From: Bacteroidales bacterium
GTDB taxonomy: Bacteria; Bacteroidota; Bacteroidia; Bacteroidales; VadinHA17
DNA length: 64,000 nt
NCBI GenBank assembly: GCA_021738535.1
Contig: JAIPBU010000005.1
Location: 56,503 to 120,502 of the forward strand
Direction: 5' to 3'
A program made the translations under genes and the position numbers. The notes below the pieces were generated by a model. That model saw only the letters and a program-made list of their open reading frames with translations. It was not told the origin of the DNA and did no database searches. The first letter of the stretch is position 1. Each line of letters opens with the position of its first letter. This document shows positions 32,731-41,494 of this stretch, piece after piece.

Positions 32731-35652
32731 CAGCGCCAAATACATTATTTGTACCGGGTGCAGGGCAGTCCGTCCTGTACCATCCTTGATCTGGTGCCTG
32801 CAACTGGTACCCGGGGCAGCAATAATGGTATCACTCCGCGCTCCCCTTACGGCAGGGAACAGAACCAGTTCACCAACTTTCATGGAAAGATCATAATGCT
32901 CTTTTTCATAGCCAAATGATCCGGCCATGCCACAGCATCCCGAGGGAATTTCTTTTACAGAGTAGTTGGGCGGGATGGAGAGCATCGCTATTGTGCTTTC
33001 TGTGCTTGCGATAGCCTTCTGCTGACAATGGCCGTGAAGAAGTATTTTCTTGCTGTCTCCGTGAAAAGAGGTTTGCCTGATATTTCCCAGCCTGAATTCA
33101 TTGACAATAAATTCATCAAAAAGGAAAGAATTCTTTGCCAGCCTGGCAGCATCTTTCCTCCACTCCTCACTTACAAGCTCGGGGAATTCATCCCTGAAAC
33201 CTAAAATGGCGGATGGTTCAATTCCGATAAGCGGGCTTTCGTCACTGATTATACCGGACAGGCGTATCACATTATCAGTAGCTATTTTTTTTGCCTTCCT
33301 GAGAAGTCCCTTCGAGAGGAATGTCCTTCCGCTGAGATTGTGACCGGGAATGTTAACACCATACCCCAGGCCGGTAAGCAGTTTAATGGCCTGTATGCCT
33401 GCAGGAGTATCATTATAATTAGTGAATTCGTCAATAAATAAATTTACAGTCTTTATTGGTTTGTCCGGGTTGAGTCCGGGTAGTTTTTTGGCGGCCCATT
33501 TTCTCAAAGTAGTAGGGTACAGGAGGGGTATTGACCTGTTCTTTGCAAAACCTGCAATACGTTTAAAAAGACCGGAAAAGAAACTGTTTTTAAGAAAAAA
33601 ATTATACGCAGCCGGGAAAAATGACCCTGTTTTGTTGAAAGAACTGATATAAGCTATCAAGCTTGTTCTCAGGGGCACCCCGTGACTGTCGTACCACTTT
33701 TGCATGAATTCGGCTTTCAGCTTCGCCATATCCACATTTGAAGGACACTCACTCTTACATCCCTTGCATGAGAGGCACAGGTCAAGAATATCGTAGATTT
33801 CCGGGTGTGCCCACCCATTATTCCCGTTTTTGTTCAAATGTTCTCTCAATACGTTGGCCCTTGCTCGCGTGGTATTTTTTTCGTCCCTCGTTGCCATATA
33901 ACTGGGGCACATTGTACCGCCAATCAATTCTGTCTTCCTGCAGTCGCCGGAGCCGTTGCACTTTTCAGCAGCGCGGACATAACCACCGGTATCCTCATAT
34001 CTGAAATGAGTCTGTATGTCAGGTACATCCTGTCCGGGTCTGAATCTCAGTGATGAGTTCATTGGAGGAGTATCAACAATCTTATTGGGGTTAAGCACAG
34101 CATCCGGGTCCCAGGTATATTTTATTTCTCTAAGGAGTTCATAGATCTTTTCTCCGAGCATAAGTGGTATAAATTCACCCCTTAGTCTTCCATCACCATG
34201 TTCGCCGCTTAAAGACCCCCTGTATTTTTTTACCAGTAAGGCGGTTTCCCGGCCAAGAGTATGAAACAATTTTACATCCCCTTTATTCTTAAGGTTCAAT
34301 ACAGGTCTGAGATGTAACTCCCCTGTACCTATATGCGCATGATAAACACACTCCTTACCGTATTTTTCAAGCATCCTGTCAAATTCCCGCATGTATTCGG
34401 GAAGAAGCTTTACATTTACGGCAGTGTCTTCGAGCAGACTAACCGGTTTGGCATCACCTTTCATGTTTGCAAGCACCCCAACACCTGCCTTTCGCAGGTT
34501 CCATACCCTGGTAATATCATTACCCCAGATCCTGGGGAAGGCATAGCCGTAGCCATTGCTCTTCATATCCTTTTCCATACGATCACACAAGTCATTAATA
34601 TCATCCTTTGTGTTACGAGCAAATTCAACTATCAGGATAGCTCCCGGTTTGCCTTCCAGGAAAAACCTGTTTTTCCTTTGTTCTATATTATCCCCGGTGA
34701 GCTCCAGGATTTTATCATCCATCATCTCTACTGCATCCGGGTCATATTTCAGAGCAATGAGGTTGGCCGGGTAGGCGTCATCGCGGTTTTTAAGGTGAAC
34801 ACAACATAAAGCTTTTTCAGCAGGAGGGAGGGGTACCAGATTCAACTTAACCTCGGTAACTATTGCAAGAGTCCCTTCCGAGCCTGCAATAAGCCTGGCC
34901 AGATTCAGATCATCATCGCTGTTTTTATCAAAGGAACTTGTTTTTAATAAGAGATCAAGTGCATAGCCGGTGTTCCTGCGGGGTACCTCCGGATCCGGAT
35001 ATTCACTGACTATTTCGCTGGCAATGTCAGGGTCAGACAAAACATCCCGGAATTTCCTGTATATATTACCTTCAAGGTTTTCCTGCTTACACTTATTATT
35101 AAATTCATCTTTTGTTATTTCAGAAAATGTCGCTTTGCTGCCATCACTCAATATTGCTTTTACCTCGATTGTATGATCCCTTGTGCTTCTATAGCGAAGC
35201 GAGTGTAGTCCGCATGCATTGTTACCCAGCATGCCCCCAATTGTGCAGCGGTTAGCCGTGGAGGTCTCAGGGCCGAAAAACAAACCAGCAGAATGAAGAT
35301 GGTTATTTAGTTCTTCAAGAATTACACCTGGCTGAACTTTCACCCAATGCTCCTCTTCGTTGATTTCCAGTACATTGTTCATATACCGGCTAATATCAAC
35401 CACTATGCCGGATCCAACCACCTGGCCGGCCAGTGATGTGCCGGCCCCCCTCATTATCAGGCCGGTTTTGTTAGAGCTGGCATAATCCAGCAGGATCCTG
35501 AGATCATCTTCATCTGCGGGCCATGCCACAGCCATGGGTTTTTCCATGTACATGGATGCATCCGTGCTGTACATTATCCGGCTGGTTTCGTCATATTGTA
35601 AATCGCCCCGGAGCAAGGCAGCCAGCCTATCCAGTTTTTCAGAATTATCCAT
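32722..35652 (-). CDS. FAD-binding and 4Fe-4S dehydrogenase, YdiJ/D-2-hydroxyacid type
   Basis: A 976-residue soluble or membrane-associated oxidoreductase. Residues 30-260 are the PCMH-type FAD-binding half (GAGTSLAGQVVGSGIVVD, TIGGMLGNNACGLHSLRYRS), then the FAD-oxidase C-terminal domain (VYHAHIGTGELHLRP, LSGEHGDGRLRGEF, PDAVLNPNKIVD). From about residue 555 follow iron-sulfur segments CNGSGDCRK ... MCPSY and CLSCKGCKSECPSN, and two Cys-rich CCG-type modules (HGHCQQKA, SGCCGMAGSFGYE). D-2-hydroxyglutarate or D-lactate is the usual substrate; which one cannot be told. Transcribed alone, divergent from pta. Confidence 0.9.
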   Translation of the reverse strand: MDNSEKLDRLAALLRGDLQYDETSRIMYSTDASMYMEKPMAVAWPADEDDLRILLDYASSNKTGLIMRGAGTSLAGQVVGSGIVVDISRYMNNVLEINEEEHWVKVQPGVILEELNNHLHSAGLFFGPETSTANRCTIGGMLGNNACGLHSLRYRSTRDHTIEVKAILSDGSKATFSEITKDEFNNKCKQENLEGNIYRKFRDVLSDPDIASEIVSEYPDPEVPRRNTGYALDLLLKTSSFDKNSDDDLNLARLIAGSEGTLAIVTEVKLNLVPLPPAEKALCCVHLKNRDDAYPANLIALKYDPDAVEMMDDKILELTGDNIEQRKNRFFLEGKPGAILIVEFARNTKDDINDLCDRMEKDMKSNGYGYAFPRIWGNDITRVWNLRKAGVGVLANMKGDAKPVSLLEDTAVNVKLLPEYMREFDRMLEKYGKECVYHAHIGTGELHLRPVLNLKNKGDVKLFHTLGRETALLVKKYRGSLSGEHGDGRLRGEFIPLMLGEKIYELLREIKYTWDPDAVLNPNKIVDTPPMNSSLRFRPGQDVPDIQTHFRYEDTGGYVRAAEKCNGSGDCRKTELIGGTMCPSYMATRDEKNTTRARANVLREHLNKNGNNGWAHPEIYDILDLCLSCKGCKSECPSNVDMAKLKAEFMQKWYDSHGVPLRTSLIAYISSFNKTGSFFPAAYNFFLKNSFFSGLFKRIAGFAKNRSIPLLYPTTLRKWAAKKLPGLNPDKPIKTVNLFIDEFTNYNDTPAGIQAIKLLTGLGYGVNIPGHNLSGRTFLSKGLLRKAKKIATDNVIRLSGIISDESPLIGIEPSAILGFRDEFPELVSEEWRKDAARLAKNSFLFDEFIVNEFRLGNIRQTSFHGDSKKILLHGHCQQKAIASTESTIAMLSIPPNYSVKEIPSGCCGMAGSFGYEKEHYDLSMKVGELVLFPAVRGARSDTIIAAPGTSCRHQIKDGTGRTALHPVQIMYLALSV

Positions 35653-35774
35653 ATTGCTGTTAAAGTTTTACCCTGTAAAAGTATATAATATTATCAAAGC
35701 TTAAATAATATTAGCATGCTTATGTCATCATTTCATTATTCAAATAACACTGACAATAATCATGTTGGACGAGG

Positions 35775-35805
35775 TTGATGTTTTAAGCAAATTTGTTTAT
35801 TTTTG
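35775..35805 (+). promoter_or_regulatory. Complete Bacteroidota promoter (TTG-N20-TATTTTTG) for pta
   Basis: TTG at 35775-35777, a 20-bp spacer and TATTTTTG at 35798-35805, 37 bp before the pta ATG. Both elements and the spacing match the Bacteroidota sigma-ABfr consensus. Confidence 0.7.
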
Positions 35806-35842
35806 TTGAATTATTTTTATAGATATAATTAACTGATATACA

Positions 35843-36838
35843 ATGGAATTAATAAATAGCATCAAAGAAAAGGCAAAGCAGTTAAACAGGCGTATAGTTT
35901 TACCTGAATCAACAGAGGAACGTACTCTCAGGGCAGCAGACCGGGTCATTAGCGAAGGACTGGCAAACATTATTTTGATTGGAGATCCAAGGGACATTTT
36001 ATTGCAGGCGGATAAGCTTGATCTCAGGAATATAGTAAAGGCAGAAATAGTGAATCCTGTTTCTCATGAAAAGAAGGAAAAGTATGCTGATATGATGGTT
36101 GAGCTGAGAAAGCATAAAGGACTTACCAGGGATGAAGCACTGAAACTGGTAGAAAATCCCCTTTATCTTTCTGTTATGATGATAAAGAACGGAGATGCCG
36201 ATGGTGAGGTGGCCGGTGCGGAAAATGCCACCGGTGATGTGCTGAGACCGGCATTTCAGATAGTGAAAACAAAGCCGGGAATATCTGTTGTTTCAGGTGC
36301 TTTTATTATGATACACCCTGATGCTTCATTTGGCGAAAACGGTGTTATGGTTTTTGCAGATGGGGCTGTCCATCCTGATCCTACTGATAAAGAGCTGGCT
36401 GAGATTGCTGTTGCAACAGCTAATACCACCAAAACAATTCTGGGAATAGAACCCAGGGTTGCCATGCTGAGTTTTAGTACAAAAGGCAGTGCAAAACATG
36501 AAATGGTAGATAAGGTGGTGTCAGCTACAAAAATGGCACGTGAAATGGCACCTGAACTCCAGATTGACGGGGAATTGCAGGCTGATGCAGCTCTTGTGGA
36601 GGCTATTGGTAAAAAGAAGGCCCCCGACAGTAAAATAGCCGGCAGGGCAAATGTGCTGGTTTTTCCTTCACTGGATGTAGGTAATATTGCTTATAAACTG
36701 GTACAGAGACTGGGTAAAGCTGAAGCTGTTGGCCCTGTATTGCAGGGTATGGCTGCACCCATTAATGACCTTTCAAGAGGCTGCTCTGTTGAGGATATTG
36801 TCAGCCTTGTGGCGATAACAGCGAATCAGTCTTCATAA
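35843..36838 (+). CDS. pta: Phosphate acetyltransferase
   Basis: Converts acetyl-CoA and phosphate to acetyl-phosphate. 331 residues, the short form with only the catalytic PTA_PTB domain. Signatures: [82 protein letters not shown] and [19 protein letters not shown]. It opens the acyl-phosphate cluster and is separated from ackA by a terminator hairpin. Unambiguous. Confidence 0.97.
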   Translation: MELINSIKEKAKQLNRRIVLPESTEERTLRAADRVISEGLANIILIGDPRDILLQADKLDLRNIVKAEIVNPVSHEKKEKYADMMVELRKHKGLTRDEALKLVENPLYLSVMMIKNGDADGEVAGAENATGDVLRPAFQIVKTKPGISVVSGAFIMIHPDASFGENGVMVFADGAVHPDPTDKELAEIAVATANTTKTILGIEPRVAMLSFSTKGSAKHEMVDKVVSATKMAREMAPELQIDGELQADAALVEAIGKKKAPDSKIAGRANVLVFPSLDVGNIAYKLVQRLGKAEAVGPVLQGMAAPINDLSRGCSVEDIVSLVAITANQSS

Positions 36839-36854
36839 TAACAATATAGAAAAA

Positions 36855-36882
36855 GGATCTGAACAGTTTTCAGGTCCTTTTT
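36855..36882 (+). terminator. Terminator between pta and ackA
   Basis: GGATCTG pairs with CAGGTCC (one G-U pair) around AACAGTTTT, followed by TTTTT. It may be partial, allowing lower expression of ackA and the genes after it. Confidence 0.75.
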
Positions 36883-36943
36883 CTTTAATACATATTTATT
36901 ATATTGCCTTAAATAAATTAAAATATATAAACTGAAAGAACTT

Positions 36944-38152
36944 ATGGTAATTCTTGTCCTGAACTGCGGAAGCTCATCAATAAAGTATAAAGTATTTGAT
37001 GTATCAAATGGTGCAGATGTTATAGCAAAAGGCCTTGTTGAAAGAATAGGTATAAGTGATAGTATACTTACTCATAAACCAGCCGGTAAAGAAAATTTTA
37101 AAACAGTAACCGATATCCCGGACCACACTATTGGTATCAACCTGGTAATAGAGGCTCTGACTCACAAAGAACATGGCGTTATTGCAGATGTTCAGGATAT
37201 ATACGCAGTAGGACACAGGGTTGCCCATGGTGGAGAGAATTTTACCAGGAGCGTGCTTATAGACAGTAATGTAAAAAAAGATATAGAAGAATGCTGTGAA
37301 CTTGCTCCCCTGCATAATCCTGCCAATCTGAAAGGTATTCTTTCAGTTGAAAAACTTGTTCCTGGAGTACCACAGGTGGCTGTTTTTGATACATCCTTTC
37401 ACCAGACTATGCCTGATTATGCTTATATGTATGCAATACCCTATGAGTATTATGACAGGTACAGGATAAGAAAGTATGGTTTTCACGGCACCAGCCATAA
37501 GTTTGTTGCTCAAAAAGCTGCCAGACTTATTGACAGAGACTATAAAGACCTCAGGATTGTAACCTGTCACCTGGGTAACGGCGCCTCTGTAGCTGCCATA
37601 AATAATGGCGAATCAGTTGATACATCCATGGGCTTTACACCCGTTGACGGACTTATTATGGGTACGAGAACAGGCGAAATTGACCCGGGAGTGCTTATTT
37701 ATATTGCAGACAAAGAGCATCTTAACGTGCAGGGTGTCAGTAATATGATTAACAAAAAATCAGGGGTGATGGGTGTGTCAAATATATCATCTGATATGCG
37801 CGACCTTGAAATTGCTGCAAATAAAGGTAATGACAAGGCAATACTTGCTCTTAAAATGTATTCATATAAAGTTAAGAAATTTATAGGAGCCTATGCTGCC
37901 GCACTGAATGGCATCGACCTGCTTGTATTTACAGGAGGAGTTGGGGAAAACGATTTCAATGTAAGAAAAATGATATGCTCAGACCTGGAATTCCTTGGAC
38001 TTGAATTTGATGCCGGAAAGAATGATAAAGTAAAAGGAAAAGATCTGATCATCTCCCGTGAATCATCCAAAGTGACAGTTATGACCGTTACAACGGACGA
38101 GGAACTGGTAATTGCAACCGATACAAAAAACATAGTAAGCAAGAAATCCTAG
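36944..38152 (+). CDS. ackA: Acetate kinase
   Basis: Makes ATP and acetate from acetyl-phosphate. 402 residues with the ASKHA phosphate loops NCGSSSIKYKVF and HLGNGASVAAI, acetate-site GHRVAHGGENF, KYGFHGTSHKFV, SMGFTPVDGLIMGTRTGEID, and FTGGVGEN. With pta it forms the standard ATP-yielding acetate branch. The following ptb-like gene is 25 bp away, so ackA, both ptb genes and buk are probably one transcript. Confidence 0.98.
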   Translation: MVILVLNCGSSSIKYKVFDVSNGADVIAKGLVERIGISDSILTHKPAGKENFKTVTDIPDHTIGINLVIEALTHKEHGVIADVQDIYAVGHRVAHGGENFTRSVLIDSNVKKDIEECCELAPLHNPANLKGILSVEKLVPGVPQVAVFDTSFHQTMPDYAYMYAIPYEYYDRYRIRKYGFHGTSHKFVAQKAARLIDRDYKDLRIVTCHLGNGASVAAINNGESVDTSMGFTPVDGLIMGTRTGEIDPGVLIYIADKEHLNVQGVSNMINKKSGVMGVSNISSDMRDLEIAANKGNDKAILALKMYSYKVKKFIGAYAAALNGIDLLVFTGGVGENDFNVRKMICSDLEFLGLEFDAGKNDKVKGKDLIISRESSKVTVMTVTTDEELVIATDTKNIVSKKS

Positions 38153-38177
38153 ATTGTTTAAATAACCCGATTGAACC

Positions 38178-39080
38178 ATGACCCTAAAGAAACTAAGTGA
38201 TTTAAGTAAACTGCTTGCAGGAAAACCGGTGAGGAGACTGGTAGTTGCAGCAGCAAACGACAGCCAGTCGTTGGGAGCAGTGCTCAGAGCATCAAAAAAC
38301 GGTATTGTCAAACCAATCCTCATAGGGGATGAGAAAGAGATACTCCAAATAGCGGAGGACAGTAAATATGTCTTAGGCGATATAAGGGTTGTTAATGAAC
38401 CGGATTACGTCAAAGCTTCTGAACTGGCAGTTAAAATGGTCAGGAATAATGAGGCTGATGTTCTGATGAAAGGGAAAGTGGGTACCTCAGTATTGCTCAA
38501 AAGTGTACTTAACAAGGAATGGGGACTTCGTACAGGTAATCTTCTGTCTCACATTGCACTTTTCGAAGTTGAAACATATCACAAACTGATTGCAGTTACC
38601 GATGTGGCAATGAATATTGCACCCGATTTGAAGGATAAAATAGCTATAGTAGAAAATTCTGTTGCTTGCCTTAATATGCTGGGAATTGAAATACCTAAAG
38701 TAGCTGTTCTTGGAGCTGTTGAGATGGTAAATGAGAGCATGCAGGCTACTCTGGATGCAGCGCTTCTTTCAAAAATGAACCAGAGGGACCAGATAAAGAA
38801 CTGCCTTATAGACGGGCCGCTTGCTTTTGATAATGCTATCAGCCTTGAAAGTGCAAGGCATAAGGGTATAAGATCAGAGGTTGCTGGCGATACAGACCTG
38901 CTTCTTATGCCTGATATTGAAGTAGGCAATGTTCTTTATAAATCACTGGTGTTCTTTGCAAAATCAAAGGTGGCATCAATGATCCTGGGTGCAGCTGCAC
39001 CTATTGTACTTACTTCGAGATCAGACAGTGAACAGGCTAAGTATGACAGCATAGTGCTGGCAGCAGCTACTGCAAAATAA
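38178..39080 (+). CDS. ptb: Phosphate butyryltransferase (first of two paralogues)
   Basis: Converts butyryl-CoA or a branched acyl-CoA to the acyl-phosphate. 300 residues of the PTB branch of the PTA_PTB family: RLVVAAANDSQSLGAVLRAS, NEADVLMKGKVGTSVLLKSV, LLSHIALFEVETYHKLIAVT, NIAPDLKDK, IDGPLAFDNAIS and DLLLMPDIEVGNVLYKSLVF. It lacks the pta-type GAxNATGDV loop. It lies between ackA and a diverged second copy, with buk beyond. Substrate (butyryl, isobutyryl or isovaleryl) cannot be read from sequence. Confidence 0.9.
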   Translation: MTLKKLSDLSKLLAGKPVRRLVVAAANDSQSLGAVLRASKNGIVKPILIGDEKEILQIAEDSKYVLGDIRVVNEPDYVKASELAVKMVRNNEADVLMKGKVGTSVLLKSVLNKEWGLRTGNLLSHIALFEVETYHKLIAVTDVAMNIAPDLKDKIAIVENSVACLNMLGIEIPKVAVLGAVEMVNESMQATLDAALLSKMNQRDQIKNCLIDGPLAFDNAISLESARHKGIRSEVAGDTDLLLMPDIEVGNVLYKSLVFFAKSKVASMILGAAAPIVLTSRSDSEQAKYDSIVLAAATAK

Positions 39081-39087
39081 AAATGCT

Positions 39088-40005
39088 ATGATTGATTCAC
39101 TTGAGAAACTTGTTGATATAGTCAAAGAAAGCAAAAGAAAGCCCAGGCTGGCAGTAACCTGGGCACAGGACAGGAATACACTTGGTGCAGTGGGGAAAGC
39201 TGCTGCAGAAGGATTGGTGGAGGCTCATCTTTATGGCGATAAGAAACAAATAATAAATCTCGCTTCTGAAATGGGCCTTAACAGAGATGTTTTTAATATC
39301 ATTGATATAAATAATGAAAGGGAGGCTGCATCAGAAACAGTAAGAGCAGTTAAAGCAGGAGAAGCAGACATACTTATGAAAGGCCTTATAGGTACTGATA
39401 AGTTCCTCAAGGCCGTACTGGATAAGGAACTCGGACTAATGAAACCCAAAGCTGTTCTCAGCTATGTTTGTGCGGTAGATGTGCCGGATTATCATAAACT
39501 TCTCTTTATTACCGATACAGCCGTTCTTCCATTCCCGGATCTTGATCAGAAAGTTGCAATGGCTGAATATGCAATCTCAATGGCAAACAGTTTTGGAATT
39601 GCAAGGCCTAAAGTCGCACTGATAGGTGCATCTGAAAAAATGAGCAGGCATTTCGAAAATTCTGTTGATTATGCCATAATGTGCAAAATGGCTCAAAGAG
39701 GCCAGATAAGTGACTGTATTATGGACGGACCACTTGATGTGTTTCTTGCCTGCGACAAAGAAAGTGTAAAAATCAAGGGTGTTGATACACCTGTTGGCGG
39801 AGACGCCGATATACTGCTGTTTCCTACCCTTGAATCATGTAATCCCTTTTACAAGGGACTGATGCTTTTTGGTAAAGGCGAACTGGCAGGAATGCTGATG
39901 GGGACAGAAGTGCCTGTCGTTCTGATGTCAAGAAGTGAAAGTGAAAAATCAAAATTCTATTGTATTGCACTTTCATGCCTGATGGCAGAAAAAAATATAA
40001 AATAA
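39088..40005 (+). CDS. Phosphate butyryltransferase-like protein (second paralogue)
   Basis: A 305-residue PTA_PTB-family protein 8 bp after the first ptb. It keeps the same landmarks in altered form: AVTWAQDRNTLGAVGKAA, GEADILMKGLIGTDKFLKAV, LSYVCAVDVPDYHKLLFITD, IMDGPLDVFLACDKES and DILLFPTLESCNPFYKGLMLF. The divergence along the whole length points to an old duplication. It could be a second enzyme with another acyl preference or a heteromer partner of the first. buk follows 3 bp later. Confidence 0.85.
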   Translation: MIDSLEKLVDIVKESKRKPRLAVTWAQDRNTLGAVGKAAAEGLVEAHLYGDKKQIINLASEMGLNRDVFNIIDINNEREAASETVRAVKAGEADILMKGLIGTDKFLKAVLDKELGLMKPKAVLSYVCAVDVPDYHKLLFITDTAVLPFPDLDQKVAMAEYAISMANSFGIARPKVALIGASEKMSRHFENSVDYAIMCKMAQRGQISDCIMDGPLDVFLACDKESVKIKGVDTPVGGDADILLFPTLESCNPFYKGLMLFGKGELAGMLMGTEVPVVLMSRSESEKSKFYCIALSCLMAEKNIK

Positions 40006-40008
40006 TAT

Positions 40009-41082
40009 ATGGAGAAATTAATACTTGCAATAAACCCGGGATCAACCTCCACAAAAATGGGTTTGTATTCAGATGATGAATTGTTATTTGCTGAAACACT
40101 GAGACATGATTTAGATGAACTTTCAGGGTTTGACCGGATAAGCGATCAGTTTTCTTTCAGGAAAAAACTTATTATGGAAGTATTGAAAGAAAAAAAAGTA
40201 GTCCTGGAAAATATCAGGGCCATTGTTGGAAGGGGAGGACTTCTTAAACCAATTGAGTCAGGTGTTTATGAGGTAAATGCACTTATGAAGAAAGACCTGG
40301 CCGGGGGCGAAAGAGGTGAGCATGCCAGTAACCTCGGGGGATTGATAGCAGCAGATATATCTGATGATATTGAAGGCTCGAGGGCTTTTATTGTAGACCC
40401 TGTTGTGGTAGATGAGATGCATGAACTTGCAAGGTTGTCAGGTCACCCCCTGATTGAAAGAAAATCTATTTTTCATGCGCTGAACCAGAAAGCTGTTGCT
40501 AATGCTTATGCTGAATCAGTTAACAGGGATTATAACGATATGAACCTTGTTGTAGCCCACATGGGAGGCGGTATTAGTATTGGGGCACACAGAAAAGGCA
40601 AAGTCATTGATGTTAATAATGCACTGAACGGAGATGGACCTTTCTCGCCTGAAAGAGCAGGTTCATTACCTGCAGGTCAACTGGTTGAACTTTGTTTCAG
40701 CGGGAAGTACAGCAAGGAAGAAATTATGAAAATGCTCACCGGCAAAGGAGGAATGGTAGCTTACCTGGATACAAACAGTTTTTTGGATATTTGCGACAGG
40801 ACCGAGCGGGGAGATGAGAAGGCAAAACTTGTGCAGGAGGCATCAGCCTACCAGATAGCAAAAGAAATAGCCTCTGCAGCAGCAGTTATGAAAGGCAATG
40901 TGGATGCAATTATCCTTACAGGGGGCATGGCACACCAGAAAACTCATACCGACTTTATCACAGATATGATTGGCTTCCTCGCGGATGTGGTTGTATACCC
41001 TGGCGAGGACGAGCTTAAATCATTGGCGCACAGCGGAATGCTGGCGACGGAAGGCAGGGTCGTCGTTAAGGACTATAAATAA
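40009..41082 (+). CDS. buk: Butyrate kinase
   Basis: Makes ATP and butyrate (or a branched-chain acid) from the acyl-phosphate. 357 residues with ASKHA features: LAINPGSTSTKMGLYSDDEL, AIVGRGGLLKPIESGVYEVN, HASNLGGLIA, VDPVVVDEM, VAHMGGGISIGAHRKGKVID, NALNGDGPFSPERAG and LTGGMAHQK. Three bp after the second ptb-like gene and last of the cluster. No butyryl-CoA-forming genes are in this window, so branched-chain acyl-CoA from amino acids is an equally good source. Confidence 0.96.
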   Translation: MEKLILAINPGSTSTKMGLYSDDELLFAETLRHDLDELSGFDRISDQFSFRKKLIMEVLKEKKVVLENIRAIVGRGGLLKPIESGVYEVNALMKKDLAGGERGEHASNLGGLIAADISDDIEGSRAFIVDPVVVDEMHELARLSGHPLIERKSIFHALNQKAVANAYAESVNRDYNDMNLVVAHMGGGISIGAHRKGKVIDVNNALNGDGPFSPERAGSLPAGQLVELCFSGKYSKEEIMKMLTGKGGMVAYLDTNSFLDICDRTERGDEKAKLVQEASAYQIAKEIASAAAVMKGNVDAIILTGGMAHQKTHTDFITDMIGFLADVVVYPGEDELKSLAHSGMLATEGRVVVKDYK

Positions 41083-41120
41083 GCCTGATTCCAAACCAGT
41101 GAGCAGGGAGTAGGGAGGAA

Positions 41121-41177
41121 GATACAAGATACAAGATACAAGATACAAGATACAAGATACAAGTACGGAAGATACAA
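41121..41177 (+). repeat. Tandem GATACAA heptamer repeat
   Basis: Six exact GATACAA units (41121-41162), an interruption GTACGGAA, then one more unit at 41171-41177. A simple low-complexity tract, non-coding. Confidence 0.9.
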
Positions 41178-41243
41178 GTGGGTTGTGCAGGGATGTAATT
41201 ATCTGCATATTACACTCATTCTCAACTCATTCAAACTTCCTTC

Positions 41244-41363
41244 GCAATGGCCTAATCTCCGGGTGGTACACCCGCCGCAATGGCCAATCCCCGGGTGGTA
41301 CACCCACCGCAATGGCCAATCCCCGGGTGGTACACCCACCGCAATGGCCAATCCCCGGGTGGT
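41244..41363 (+). repeat. 32-33 bp minisatellite, four contiguous copies
   Basis: Units start at 41244 (33 bp, most divergent), 41277, 41309 (both 32 bp) and 41341 (partial). The core is GCAATGGCCAATCCCCGGG followed by TGGTACACCCACC; within each unit GGGTG-GTA-CACCC can fold back. No unique spacers separate the units, so this is a tandem repeat, not a CRISPR array. Confidence 0.9.
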
Positions 41364-41381
41364 ACCGGGGCTATTGTTATT

Positions 41382-41416
41382 CTCCCCCTCGCGGGGGAGT
41401 CAAGGTAGGGGGTGTT
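41382..41416. repeat. GC-rich palindromic intergenic element
   Basis: CTCCCCC-TCGC-GGGGGAG forms a 7-bp hairpin and is followed by TCAAGGTAGGGGGTG, a pairing I recognise from many bacterial intergenic repeats. It could also act as a strong structural block to transcription. Only one copy is seen in the window. Confidence 0.5.
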
Positions 41417-41441
41417 AAGGTAATCCCTTCTATAACGAATG

Positions 41442-41494
41442 CCTTTTTACTTTTTACTTTTAACTTTTTCCTTTTATCTTTTGTCTTTTTCCTT
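41442..41494. repeat. Degenerate T-rich word tract
   Basis: Seven or eight imprecise copies of CTTTT(T)AC-like words in a row, ending beside the SDR stop codon. Low complexity, no coding sense. Confidence 0.6.

Larger units (their letters stand above)
41083..41492. other. Repeat-filled gap after buk, no gene
   Basis: Holds, in order, a GATACAA tandem tract, a four-copy 32-33 bp minisatellite, a GC-rich palindrome and a pyrimidine-rich tract. The apparent reading frames across it are only repeat periodicity. No gene, tRNA or spacer-bearing array is present. Confidence 0.8.

Noticed and set aside
39088..40005. Calling the second ptb-like gene a pta
   Set aside because: It lacks the pta-type GAxNATGDV loop and aligns with the butyryltransferase branch.
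41244..41363. Regular ~32-bp repeats resembling a CRISPR array
   Set aside because: Copies are directly contiguous with no unique spacers, and no cas gene is present.
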